Shown here: in pieces, positions 1 through 9,899 of the stretch
Layout of the letters: the number at the start of each line of letters is the position of its first letter
Position numbering within the stretch: position 1 is the first letter of the stretch
Source: Haberlea rhodopensis
Lineage: Eukaryota > Streptophyta > Magnoliopsida > Lamiales > Gesneriaceae
Reading direction: 5' to 3'
Assembly: GCA_907163345.1 (NCBI GenBank)
Contig: CAJQUN010000021.1
Coordinates: forward strand, 7,502,001-7,566,000
Length of the DNA: 64,000 nucleotides
The notes under the pieces: model-generated
The model's input: the letters and a program-made list of their open reading frames with translations, nothing else
Told to the model about the DNA's origin: nothing
The model's database searches: none
Program-made: the position numbers and the translations under genes

Positions 1-364
1 GAATCACAATTGGATTTGTCCCATCAATAGGTTTCTTTTCTCTTTGGTCTAGTTTTCCATATGAATATCACTCGGTGATAAACGGTCAATACATAAGATA
101 AACAACTGTGAAAAACATTGAAGCTGCGGCAAATTAGATGCCTTCAGTGGACAAAACAAAGATTCTTATTTTTGTCAATGAAATATTGCATTTAGTCAAA
201 AGACAATAATCAATCTCAACAAAATAGAACAACCTGCATACTGAAGTTTATAAATGATATTGACAAAGTTTTTTGTAAATCTATTGAATCACATACTACA
301 TTTGGCAATAATAAAATATTATGCATCATAGCATAGACATATATAAACACAAGGGAACATGTAC
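1..364. other. Left-edge non-coding stretch, probably intron of the IFRD-like gene
   Basis: No exon could be recognised here. The IFRD-like gene reads leftwards and its next exon should lie at or beyond the left edge, so this is most simply intron. The short open frames lack recognisable protein sequence. Confidence 0.35.
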
Positions 365-1302
365 ATTTTCAATGGGTCTCGAATTAATTAAGTTCCATAT
401 TATCTGCATGGAAGCTTCAGTTTCCTCAAAATCGTTTCCACCGACAAACGTGATGATTGCCAAGCAGTTGATCACCTGTCGACAACATAACAGTATAACC
501 CAAATAAAAAACAAAAAAAGATGAAGGCAAAGGTGGGACAGTTCCTTCAGCATATTATTGAGAAGAAAATGAGTAATTATAAAACTTCTAGACTGCAAAT
601 CCATCACTGAGTATCATACACACAGATAATATAATTGTTTCAGTCCTAGCATTGAATGCTGGTGCGAGTATGTGAATTGACTCCTTGTAAAGTTCATGTG
701 CATTATCCCCAGAACCTATTGTAATTGCCAACAGTCCTGCATAAACTCATGGTGTAATTAGCTGCTATTGCAAAACAATATTTCCACCAAAAGGAGTCGC
801 TAAAATGAACACTAACCAAGGAGGCAAGAAGCTAAAACGATCTCTTTGGAAGACCCCTTCTTGAAAGAATTCAAGCATCGATACATTAGTGTCGCGAAGC
901 TGCAAAAGTAGAGCATCACAAATAAATACATTTTAATTTTACACATAAGTAGCCACACATGCATCTTTAACAAAGTGAGAAAGTAAATAGAACAGCACCA
1001 AGTATACTGGGTATGTCGGCAAGACATTTTTTAAAGGCTTGTAAAGTTAAAAATGTTTTCAATGAGAAGAAACAGATTTAGACTTTTTCAGTGCAACATC
1101 CAGGTAAAGAGGTTTACCATTATTAAATCATACAGCTGTTCAAGTTCATAATCATCAAGTATAAGGTGCTCAAATGAATGCTAGTCCAGATACCAAGCAA
1201 GAATGCAGTGCTCGTGCTTACTTTTTACAAGCAAATTGGCGGCGGCATTTAACATTAAAGCTGTCAATTATTGAAGAGAGTGCTGCCTCCCTTGTTGATC
1301 CC
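365..1302 (-). CDS. IFRD-family (interferon-related developmental regulator-like) protein, internal exons only
   Basis: Four consecutive exons on the minus strand splice in a compatible phase: 1222-1302, 817-899, 624-736 and 365-475. They encode in order a stretch with RGSTREAALSSIIDSFNV, then RCLNSFKKGSSKEIVLAS, then GLLAITIGSGDNAHEL, then CLAIITFVGGNDFEETE. This order and these motifs are those of the conserved helical-repeat domain of plant IFRD proteins (known family; poorly characterised, proposed transcriptional co-regulators). All acceptors are AG and all donors GT; exon phases 2/1 and 1/2 match across the introns, which argues for a functional gene. The oldest exon uses a weak acceptor (GAAG) just after an in-frame TGA, so its 5' limit is tentative. 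The N-terminal exons were not found to the right and the C-terminal exons lie off the left edge. The 365 donor (GTACAT) is the least certain junction. Confidence 0.7.
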
Positions 1303-1829
1303 CTTCACAAAGTATACTTGGTCATCAAAGAACTTGAACATAATCAGAAGCCAAATGCATCAGTCTAACAAGCCGCACCTTTTGTGGAGTAAATCATCCA
1401 AAACCCGATCCATTGATGTAGAGCACTAGTGGGATTAACAGCATAAGTTATTATTGGAATCACATGCAACAACTCTGCTGGAGCGAACACCTACAACAAA
1501 ATGAATATGTAGCAGAACATCTTAAAACAAAATGCGCTGGTCCTTTCTCAACCATAATCTCATCAGTTTGTCATCATGCTATACTTGGTCAACACAACAA
1601 TATGGCTCGAAAGGCATGCTGATCATTCTAGATCTAAACCCAGGGAAGCTAGAGTTATGCCCGTTCTCAAACAGTGCTCTCTTAGGATAGGTTCTCCTAG
1701 CATTAGCTTAACTTTCTACTTACTTTCTTTACTTTGTAAGACATGAAAGGCAACATTCTACTATGACTAAGCTTCACTTCTGCCAGAAATTCCTCATCAT
1801 CCTGATTCTCACATTTAAAAAAATAAACA
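1303..1829. other. Unassigned stretch upstream of the IFRD-like exons
   Basis: This should hold intron and possibly the N-terminal exon of the IFRD-like gene, but no matching coding sequence was recognised. No transposon hallmark was seen. Confidence 0.3.
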
Positions 1830-2660
1830 AGCAAATGGGCCTGAAAGTGAAAGTCGCAACGCAAGACAGAGGCCCATTTATAAATCTACCCAACTTCAAG
1901 ACAGAACCAATGGAATAACAAACAATGAAAAAGAACAAACTTACAAATAAATATAGCAATAAAGAGGTCCTGCAAAAGAACCTACCAACCAAGTTTAGCC
2001 TGGGGACCCATACCAGAAATCAAAATACCAAACTAGAACATAAATTGAAACATCTCGACTGTTTTCAAGCATCAAGTGATAGCATGACAACCAAAGTCTA
2101 CTCAAGAATTTTCATAGAATTACAGGTCCAGTGCTTTTATAAACGGTAACATCTGATAGCTTTCGCAAGATATTGTCTCATTGCTTTGCATCGACCATGG
2201 ACAAACAAAAGAGTAGCTGTACTGAAAATCTTGAACAATGCAAATGGGTTCCCGAAGTGAAAGTCGCGACGCAACACAGATCCCCATTTATAAATCTACC
2301 CAAGTTCAAGACAGAACCAATGGAATAACAAGCAATGAAAAAGGAACAAAACTTACAAATAAATATAGTACTAAAGAAGTCCTGAAAAAAATAACCAACC
2401 AACAAGTTTAGCCGGGGGATTGGGGACCATACCAGAAATCAAAATACCAAACTAGAACATAACTTGAAACATCTCGACTGTTTTCAAGTATCAAGTGATA
2501 GCATGAGAACCAAAATCTAGTCATAATTTTCATACAATCACAGGTGCAGTGCTTTTATACCCGTTAATATTTGATAGTTTTCGCAAGATATTGTCTCATT
2601 GCTTTTCATCGACCATGGACAAACAAAAGAGTAGCTGTACTCAAAATCTTGAAGAATGCA
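1830..2660. repeat. Diverged tandem duplication, about 410-bp unit, two copies
   Basis: The sequence from about 1830 to 2240 is repeated at about 2240 to 2660 with scattered substitutions and small indels. Landmarks in both copies are GTGAAAGTCGC near the start, ATTTATAAATCTACCCA, and the block ending CATCGACCATGGACAAACAA. It lies upstream of the recognised IFRD-like exons, probably in an intron or the 5' flank. No terminal inverted repeat was seen, so a segmental duplication is likelier than a transposon. Confidence 0.85.
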
Positions 2661-3005
2661 ATTGAATACCAATCCCAACTAATTAATCACTGCAATTCTT
2701 GAAGAGAGAAGAAACAGTACCTGTAAGTACCCACAAGCTGGTCTTCGAATTTTCTTGCTACGTGGTAAATATTTATTCTTGAGATCCAAACCAGATAGGT
2801 GTCCGAGGAGGAAGCTTTTATATTGTGTGGAAAAGAGATAAATTCACACCCTCTAAAGTTTAGGTAATTAGTAATGGACCACAAATATTATTTATTGAAA
2901 TTAACCACCAGATTTTTGACTTGGTATTAAAGATATTTTCTCATAATATTTTCGTGGTTGGATCATTATTCCAAACAAACGACACTAAATAAGGCTTTAG
3001 TTTTC
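2661..3005. other. Non-coding stretch, nothing recognised
   Basis: A short open frame on the minus strand (2687-2884) has no recognisable motif. No repeat or regulatory site could be supported. Confidence 0.3.
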
Positions 3006-3817
3006 TGATGGGGACAATTTTCCGGCTTTGGCATTTATCCATTTCCCAACGACAGTTGTGCGGTAACTTCGCTGCTCGACATGAGGCTCTTTCGCTTATA
3101 TGTGTGGGATTGGAGAGAATCCCGTACAATTTTTTGTGTGCGACCAGCTTGTCATGCGTGCTTCCTCCTTTTGGTGTTTCTTTATCGTCACCTACTATCT
3201 AATACTATAGTTTATGAGTTATTTGGTAGCTTGGTTGTATATACAGTTGTATTGTGGTGTCTGTATCTGTCTATCTATTTTTTTGGATCTGGTTTGGCGG
3301 CCGTCCTGGTTGGAACTTCGTAATTTTTGTCTAGGCTGCTTTCTTTTTGTGGTGACACTATTTTGCCTTTTTGGTGGCTGCTAATCGGTTCCGCTTCACT
3401 GTCGGGGCATCGCTTGGCTATGTCTCAATGGCTTTCAGTCAGGTATTTGGATACGAGAGCTTGCGCGTTTGGTTGCCTTTTATCAGTTTATGTCTCCGAT
3501 CTATCTTATTTGGTACCTTCAGATTTAATGGAAGGAAGTTCCCTTTTTCGATTTCATCCTGGGTTGCATGGTTTGAGGGTACCTGATTTTGTTCTTGTGG
3601 TCTTTGCACTTTTCCGTTCAAGTTCTTGTGTTTTCATAGTGAATCACTTTACCTTTAGCTTTTTTTAATAGGTTTTGTCTTAATCATTGTCCAAGATTGC
3701 CAATTATATTTGTTATTGTTTTTGTTGTTTCTGTCGAGTCTTGTGGGTGATGACGGGTTCCTTGTTGTTCTTGTCGTTAAGTTAATATAATTACTATTTT
3801 CTGTTTAAAAAAAACAA
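3006..3817 (+). mobile_element. Possible LINE 3'-end remnant with A-rich tail
   Basis: The stretch is strongly T-rich on the plus strand with several overlapping open frames lacking domains. It ends in TTAATATAATTACTATTTTC followed by a short A run at about 3808-3817, a form typical of plant LINE 3' ends. No reverse transcriptase and no convincing target duplication were seen, so the call rests on the tail alone. A generic T-rich intergenic stretch is the alternative. Confidence 0.3.
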
Positions 3818-4571
3818 GATTAGACGTCAAACATGTACAAAACATAATGGTTTGGCCAAAACGGTCAACCATTGACCAGGGGCAAAAGATAGGGCTAGTC
3901 TAGGCATAATCACGGTTCCAGAAATAATGGTTTCAGTTCGGTGAAAAATAAAACCAGAGGCAAACTGCTTGGATTAAGTTCCAGTTCTGGTTTTTAACAT
4001 TTTCAATTATGTTTTAAAATGATTTGAACTATAATTTATTATTTTAAGTTTACAAGAACAGGAAAAAAATAATGCTATGTAATTTAGGGTAATGAAACTA
4101 ACTGTTCAACAATATATAATATTATTTAGTTTTTATAAAAAAAATAAAAAATAAGGAGTTAAATTTAATTTATATATTGTTTAATTTTATAGTTTAAGTT
4201 GTTTATATATACTACAAGATTTTAAAATTCAATATTAATTTAATGTCTGGTTCTTCATTGTTCATATTTCTTATTTTTAGGAACCAGGGTCAAATCATAA
4301 GTCCACGGTTCCGTTCCGGTTCCGATTTTGGATATGAAACCGAAAATTTCGGTTTCGATTTTTGAGAGATGGTTCTGGTTTCGGTTCCGCATTTCTTGGA
4401 ATTGCAGTTCTAGGCTAGCCTGAGCTTTCTTTATGGTAACAACCTAATACCCACTATAGTATCCTAACATCCCAGTGGCCACTTTAAAGTCCTTACAGTT
4501 TCAGATGATGCCCTCAATCAATTCATTTAACCCTGGTTGGATCTTTGTATCTTTTTGCCGTTGAAGATGGT
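3818..4571. other. AT-rich intergenic DNA with GGTTCCG-type low-complexity repeats
   Basis: Between about 4300 and 4400 the words GGTTCCG and CGGTTTC recur in overlapping form, as in many plant non-autonomous transposons whose family cannot be named from this. No gene was seen. Confidence 0.4.
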
Positions 4572-4658
4572 GAAAAAGTTTCAAAATGCTTCACTGCTTG
4601 AGAAATTGAAAAAGTTTCAAAATGCTTCACTGCTTGAGAAATTGAAAAAGTTTCAAAG
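4572..4658. repeat. 36-bp tandem repeat, about 2.4 copies
   Basis: GAAAAAGTTTCAAAATGCTT starts at 4572, 4608 and 4644, a period of exactly 36 bp. The first two units look identical and the third is partial and diverged. Confidence 0.9.
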
Positions 4659-5145
4659 TGCACCCACCAACACACAAATTTAAGTAAGTTAATGGCATAT
4701 TTTTCATATAATGTGCGATTTACTCTCCTTATTCGTTGGAAAGTTGCTGTTTTACATAAAATGGTTTTTAATTAGGATTAACACTTGAAATATTTTAATT
4801 TTTCCCTAGAAAAATAACTTTTTAGTATGATATGTAGAAATTAACTTTTTACATCATGCCAATTAATCACATTATTTAATTGTATAAATTATAAAACATT
4901 ACCCTCTGGATTGATTTGGATAAGTGTACAAGTGCTTATTGTCATTGATTTGTTAAAGGTGGAGGTGGTCGCGGAGGCCGCTCTTCCCAGATGACTTTTG
5001 GACCACGACTCATGAACGAGGTTCAAGTAGGGAAATTTGTACATATAATAGGTGTGGGCTCAATCTATACACCAACACACATAAACCATGGTGTCAATCA
5101 TGGTTGAATATTTATATGTGATCGTACTTTATTTAACAATAAATT
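4659..5145. other. Intergenic stretch with a short exon-like island
   Basis: Around 4960-5050 a GC-richer island can be read as Gly/Arg-rich peptide (GGGGRGGRSSQ, then FGPRLMNEVQVGK) with a possible AG acceptor before it. A second island at about 6555-6652 reads PYPYKNFPFKYPK and ends at a GTAAGC donor-like site. They sit either side of the LTR-like insert, so they may be halves of a broken gene. No family was recognised. Confidence 0.2.
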
Positions 5146-5435
5146 TTATCAATGCACGCTTTGACTCAAATAGCACGACTTATACCGCAAGTGTACAGTT
5201 GTCAAGTTTTAGTATAGATTTTGAGAAGTAAGAGTGTCGAACCCATAGAGACTAACTGTAAGTACCAGAAGTTTTTAACTATATTTAACCTACAAAAATG
5301 AATTAATAATGAAACTAAATTACAGAAATAAACTACTATTAATGATCCAACCAAACAAATCCAAAATGACGATAAAATTTCACTTGAGAAGATTATCAAG
5401 ATGTCGGTTCACCAATGTAATCACATATGACCCTT

Positions 5436-5441
<6 letters not shown>

Positions 5442-5484
<43 letters not shown>
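5442..5484. repeat. (TA)n microsatellite
   Basis: An uninterrupted run of about 21 TA dinucleotides inside the LTR-like insert. Confidence 0.97.
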
Positions 5485-5485
<1 letters not shown>

Positions 5486-6196
5486 TCTCTCGAACTATAT
5501 TAAACCTAATATCAAATTGCAGTAAGTCAATATCGCATACTTATTTAACAACTCAATATTGCTTTATGATCTATGAAAGCCTATAGCTTTTGATTCTAGA
5601 TATCTATGGCTCACATGCGTATTTGATCTCATCTCTCGATTTCAATCTGAAATCCACAGCACAATTTACTAGTTCGTATTATAATTATCTTCTATCGATC
5701 TAAATCATAATAACTAAAATCAATTCAATGGTATATACTCATTTGAAAGCATTAAGAACATAAATCATGCACATATGACATAGGAATTCAATCAATAACA
5801 AATAATCAAGTCATATGTTCAAAACAAAGGATTCACTAATCTTGATAACCACACTTAGTTCATAATTATAGAGTAAAACTAAACAACTAATGTTTAAAGA
5901 TAAAAAGAAACTCCCAGCGTCGACTCTGTTAGTTGATCCTAGCTTCCTCTCTTGCTTCCTTCCCGATCGTCGCTCTTGATCTCCTTATTGAAGTTGTTCC
6001 AAATCTTAGGATGAAAATATGATGTATTGTGGATGATGGATGAAGTTGGTGGAGGCCACTCCTGGTTTGCAATATGGTTCAAGTATGTGCCATCTGATAC
6101 TTTTATGCATCATGTGATATTTATAGTTGATGATGAATAAGCTTCCTTGTTGGACTCAAACTCTTCAAAAGGAAACAAATCTGAAAATTCTATCGC

Positions 6197-6335
6197 CTAT
6201 CGATCGATCGGTAATTCTTCAACTTTTATTATCATATTTCATTCTTTATCGATCGATCGCTGACCTTTATACTGATCGATCGGTGGCTTTAGCGAAGATC
6301 GATCGGTGGCTTTAGCGAAGATCGATCGCTAGCCA
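6197..6335. repeat. Cluster of five GATCGATCG palindromes
   Basis: Five copies of GATCGATCG, each followed by GTAA, CTGA, GTGG or CTAG, spaced roughly 20-50 bp. The same motif cluster occurs in the chromovirus LTRs (8611-8755, 15285-15515) and in the inverted LTR at 17938-18150. Function unknown. Confidence 0.85.
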
Positions 6336-6718
6336 TTTTTCTCCCAAACTTGATATCTTGTGCATTCTTCAACGTGTTGGCTCGGTTTAGTCCTTTTTTT
6401 TCGTTTTTAGCTCATTTTCTTGTTTTCCTCCTACTTTCACCAAAATTCACAAAACATGTAATTTAATACAAAAAACATAATATTGTTTAAGAATCACAGT
6501 AAAATATATCAAGAAAGCATAGAAATTTAAGTACAAAAATTATACTTATCAATATGTGTTGGTGCATGGACGAGGCACCCTATCCATACAAGAATTTTCC
6601 GTTCAAGTACCCCAAATCTACATCTGTAGATGTCACTAGGCCTCAAGTAAGCGAATAAATAGTAATTTTATTTATTTTTTAAAATTAACGTAATTGAGGA
6701 AAATCATATTCGAAAAAA

Positions 6719-6970
6719 TGTGGCCGTACAAAATACATGGAGCGAATTGTGCTTGTTGTTTTCCTTTCTTCGATTGGTATTCGTTATTGGTTAACATTAA
6801 ATTTAGAAAAACATTTGCAAAAGTCGTGTGTTGTTTTTCTTGTACTTTACGTTTTCTTATACTATAAATAGAAATGTATATATATAGTTATAGTGGTGTG
6901 CAGATGTTAGTTTTTTCGCTCAATGAAAAGCGTTCTTCAATTTTCTAGTTCATGAGCTTATTTCTTAACA
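6719..6970 (+). mobile_element. Candidate Ty1/copia 5' LTR, about 252 bp
   Basis: The segment begins TGTGGCCG, ends TTCTTAACA and is followed at once by TGGTATTAGAGC, a one-base variant of the usual initiator-Met tRNA primer-binding site. A TATA-like CTATAAATAG lies near 6863. Short LTRs of this size are usual in Ale/Retrofit-type copia elements. The right boundary is well supported by the primer site; the left boundary is inferred from the TG...CA rule. Confidence 0.45.
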
Positions 6971-6983
6971 TGGTATTAGAGCT
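6971..6983 (+). promoter_or_regulatory. Primer-binding site of the copia remnant
   Basis: TGGTATTAGAGC directly follows the LTR and differs at one base from the plant initiator-Met tRNA complement TGGTATCAGAGC. Confidence 0.6.
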
Positions 6984-7189
6984 CATTTTCGTTGTTTCTG
7001 ATTTCTTGATCTTTCACAATTGATTTGATCGAGATTATTTTCATCTTTTATAGACACATTACAAAAGACCATATTTCGCTTCTGATTCCGAAATACAATT
7101 AGTTGAAATTTGGAAAATTTCTTCAAAATTTTCCAAATTTTTTCGAATACGCGGCGACGACTAAAATTGACGTGAATGATCATATGTAT

Positions 7190-7312
7190 ATTACTGCGTA
7201 TGAAAACTTATTGCATTGAGAGCTAAGAATAAACCGGGGTTCATTGATGGAAGTGTGAAGAAACCAGCTGGAGATGATAAGACATTGCCAATTTGGGAGT
7301 GTGAAAAAATTA
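7190..7312 (+). pseudogene. Ty1/copia gag N-terminal fragment
   Basis: From 7213 the plus strand reads ALRAKNKPGFIDGSVKKP, then DDKTLPIWE, the start of the copia gag domain. It lies about 200 bp after the primer site, the expected place. Translation is lost after about 7306, where AT-rich DNA follows, so the element is truncated within gag. No pol was found downstream. Confidence 0.6.
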
Positions 7313-7752
7313 ATTAGTCTTATTCTTTTGTTTTTTTATTTTTAAAATCAAATTAGCATATTTTTTAGTTTTTTTAAATTTTTTAAAAAATATCGGTTAA
7401 TTCGGTTACCGACCAAATTAACCGATATTTATTGAGATTTGATTAAATCAGTTTTGATAAAAAAATTCGGTCGGTTCAATTATCATAAAGAAAGTTATGT
7501 TATTTCGGTTTTTGAAAATTCGGTTTAGTCGGTGACCGAATAAATCAAATGCCCAGCCCTACTCTATGGCCAACTAAAAGATTGTTATCAAGTTTGGTTT
7601 TATTTGTTTGCCCAGTTCTGGGTTAATTAAATCAAATCATGCAATTCAATCAACCTATGTCTATGAGGCCACACCCAGAGATCAATCAAATGCACTAAAA
7701 CTCAATTTTACAACTATTGAAGTAGACTCCATCTTTTAACAATTGACTCCTC
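7313..7752. other. Possible end of a non-autonomous hAT-like element
   Basis: Between 7385 and 7563 the words CGGTTAATTCGGTTACCG and GGTCGGTTC recur, and the block ends with ATGCCCAGCCCT. The reverse of that end, AGGGCTGGGCAT, is a familiar terminus of small non-autonomous plant transposons. The opposite end was not located. Confidence 0.3.
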
Positions 7753-8497
7753 ACTGATTAACACTTCTATGTACCATTTGATTTGATGGATGTGATAAAT
7801 AATATAAGATTAAATTTTTTGAAATGATTGTAAAAATAATGTGTGATAAGTAATGTGGTGTTTGGTTTGAGGGTAAGATGGTTGATAAATTTTATTGTTA
7901 GATATAATGACCAAAATACCCTTAACGTTATAATAATAATAATAGTATATATATAAATAATAATATATAATAATCACTTTTATTATTGTATAAAATAATA
8001 ATAATAATAATAAAATAACTATATTATAAAATAGTAATAATATAAATAAATAATATAAATATTACGAAAATAATTATAAAAATATAATATATATATACTA
8101 ATTAATATTTTTTATTATAAAATAATAATAATAATATATATGTGATATGTATATAATAAAATATAATACATATAATAATCAAAATACAATATATATATAT
8201 ATATAAAACACATACAATACTAATAATATATTTATAATGATAATGATAATATAATATTAATATAATAATAGTATATATATAATGACATTAATAATATATA
8301 ATATAATATATAATATATATAATAATCATGATATAATATCGTATCATATATATATATATAATATTAATAATAACGTTAATAATATATATACATAATATAT
8401 CATGAAAATAATAATAATAATAATAATATAATATAAATATATATATACATATATAATAATTAAATTTATTATGAAATAATAATAATAATATGTATAT

Positions 8498-8529
<32 letters not shown>

Positions 8530-8604
8530 AAACAATACAAAAACAATATATTACAATAAAGTTATAGGAAATAAGTTGTAATTTTTGGCGTAAATTTCAA
8601 ACTT
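7753..8604. repeat. AT-rich block: MITE-like head then (AAT/ATA)n low complexity
   Basis: From about 7770 to 7925 the sequence resembles common plant MITE ends (GTACCATTTGATTTG, then GACCAAAATACCC). From 7926 to about 8545 it is almost only A and T, mostly imperfect AAT, ATA and TATA runs. Open frames here are artefacts of the repeat. The block abuts the point where the chromovirus left LTR is truncated. Confidence 0.85.
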
Positions 8605-9737
8605 TGAAAGCGACCGATCGATCGGTGAAATGCCGTAGCATTTTTGAGAAATTCAGACATTTGAGCGATCGATCGCTAGCTTCTGACCGACCGATCGCTA
8701 GGGTTGTCTGTTTGGACCGATCGATCGCTAGAGTGACCGATCGATCGGTAGACTTAATATGTTTTATTTTTGCAGCTTTTGATATTGATGCCTATGATAA
8801 CATGATATATTATTGGCATTGTTGTAGCATCATCATAGGGGACGGGGCAACGAGGCAATTAGCCAGTGACGACTGATTTATCTCGTTTGTGTCGCTTTAC
8901 AGGTACGTGTTGACGTACGGAGTATAAATATTGTGTGATGCTGTTATGAGATTGATATCATATGAATTGTATTGTGTTGGTATCATATGATTGGTAGTAT
9001 CATATGCATGGACATTCATGGATATCATGTGTTTGAAGAGGATGAGGTATATACGTTAGCATTGGAGGTATACGCCTGGTTTGGGTATATGCTCGGGTAT
9101 GCTACATATACGTTAGCATTAGAGGTATACACCTGGTTTGGTTATATGCTCGGGTATGCTACAATGAGAGATATACGCCGGTTGTTTTGGGTATATACTC
9201 TGGCTATTTTCACATATGAGTACGGTACTATGATATGTATTGCTAATATGAAGATGTGAAGTGGTTCCACTGACATCTTGAGCTGAGATAGACATATCAT
9301 ATTGGTCTTGTGATAATAGGGTGATAGTTGAGACATGTCGACATGGTGCATTGGTTGATGCATGATACAGAACATTCACATTGGATATGATGTTTATTGT
9401 GCTGTATCATTGATATTGTGTTTTGATATTGCACTAAGATAATGGTTTATCTATACTCACGTTGTGTGAATGTTTCTGTAAGATTGCATAGATGTGGGAA
9501 TCGTGAGTCTTATTCAACTGCGAGGTGAACCACTGCATAGGAGTTGTGCTGGCTTAGGTTGTTATTTATATATCACATGTGATGTATATGTGAATATGGT
9601 TTTTGTACTTATGGTTTTGTACATCGGTAACAATCTATTAGTAAGAAACTCTTAAACAGTGTATGAATTACTTAATTCTGACTCACATATGTACTTACGA
9701 TTGAATACATAATGGATTAAGTAACGAGGACCCCACA
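8605..9737 (+). repeat. Chromovirus left LTR, 5' part missing
   Basis: It matches 15366-16498 at equal length. It holds GATCGATCG palindromes at 8611-8755 and a 57-bp tandem duplication (9049-9105 and 9106-9162). It ends CCCCACA four bases before the primer-binding site. Confidence 0.92.
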
Positions 9738-9741
9738 TTAG

Positions 9742-9753
9742 TGGTATCAGAGC
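9742..9753 (+). promoter_or_regulatory. Primer-binding site (initiator Met tRNA) of the chromovirus
   Basis: TGGTATCAGAGC is the standard 12-base complement to the 3' end of plant initiator Met tRNA. It lies four bases downstream of the left LTR. Confidence 0.9.
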
Positions 9754-9899
9754 AGTAGTTCGAGAACGGGGTGAACAAGGGGAGATGAAGTGTATTAGGG
9801 AGTTGCCTAATCACTTGAAAGCATGTTATGAGTCATGATATGATGTTATACTGACATGCTTTATTATATTTGTTGTTGTTGGTAACCTGTATTTGCATA

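Larger units (their letters stand above)
5146..6553. mobile_element. LTR-like insertion of about 1.4 kb flanked by direct repeat TTATCAAT
   Basis: The octamer TTATCAAT occurs at 5146-5153 and 6546-6553. Read on the plus strand the insert begins TGCACGCTTT and its far end reads ACTTATCA, so TG...CA LTR ends with a shorter duplication are also possible. The 5170-5280 part (CGCAAGTGTACAG, then GTGTCGAACCCA) resembles a non-coding block common in plant Ty3/gypsy LTR regions. No open frame of note. A solo LTR on the minus strand is favoured; family unknown. Confidence 0.4.

Noticed and set aside
3081..3668. Overlapping open frames of 60-113 codons
   Set aside because: T-rich sequence gives hydrophobic readings in several frames with no domain, splice or promoter support.
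8344..8535. 63-codon frame on the minus strand
   Set aside because: A product of (AAT)n and (TA)n low complexity.
8604..9379. Open frames of 77-95 codons, repeated at 15386-16140
   Set aside because: They are LTR sequence, duplicated because the LTRs are, and have no protein motif.
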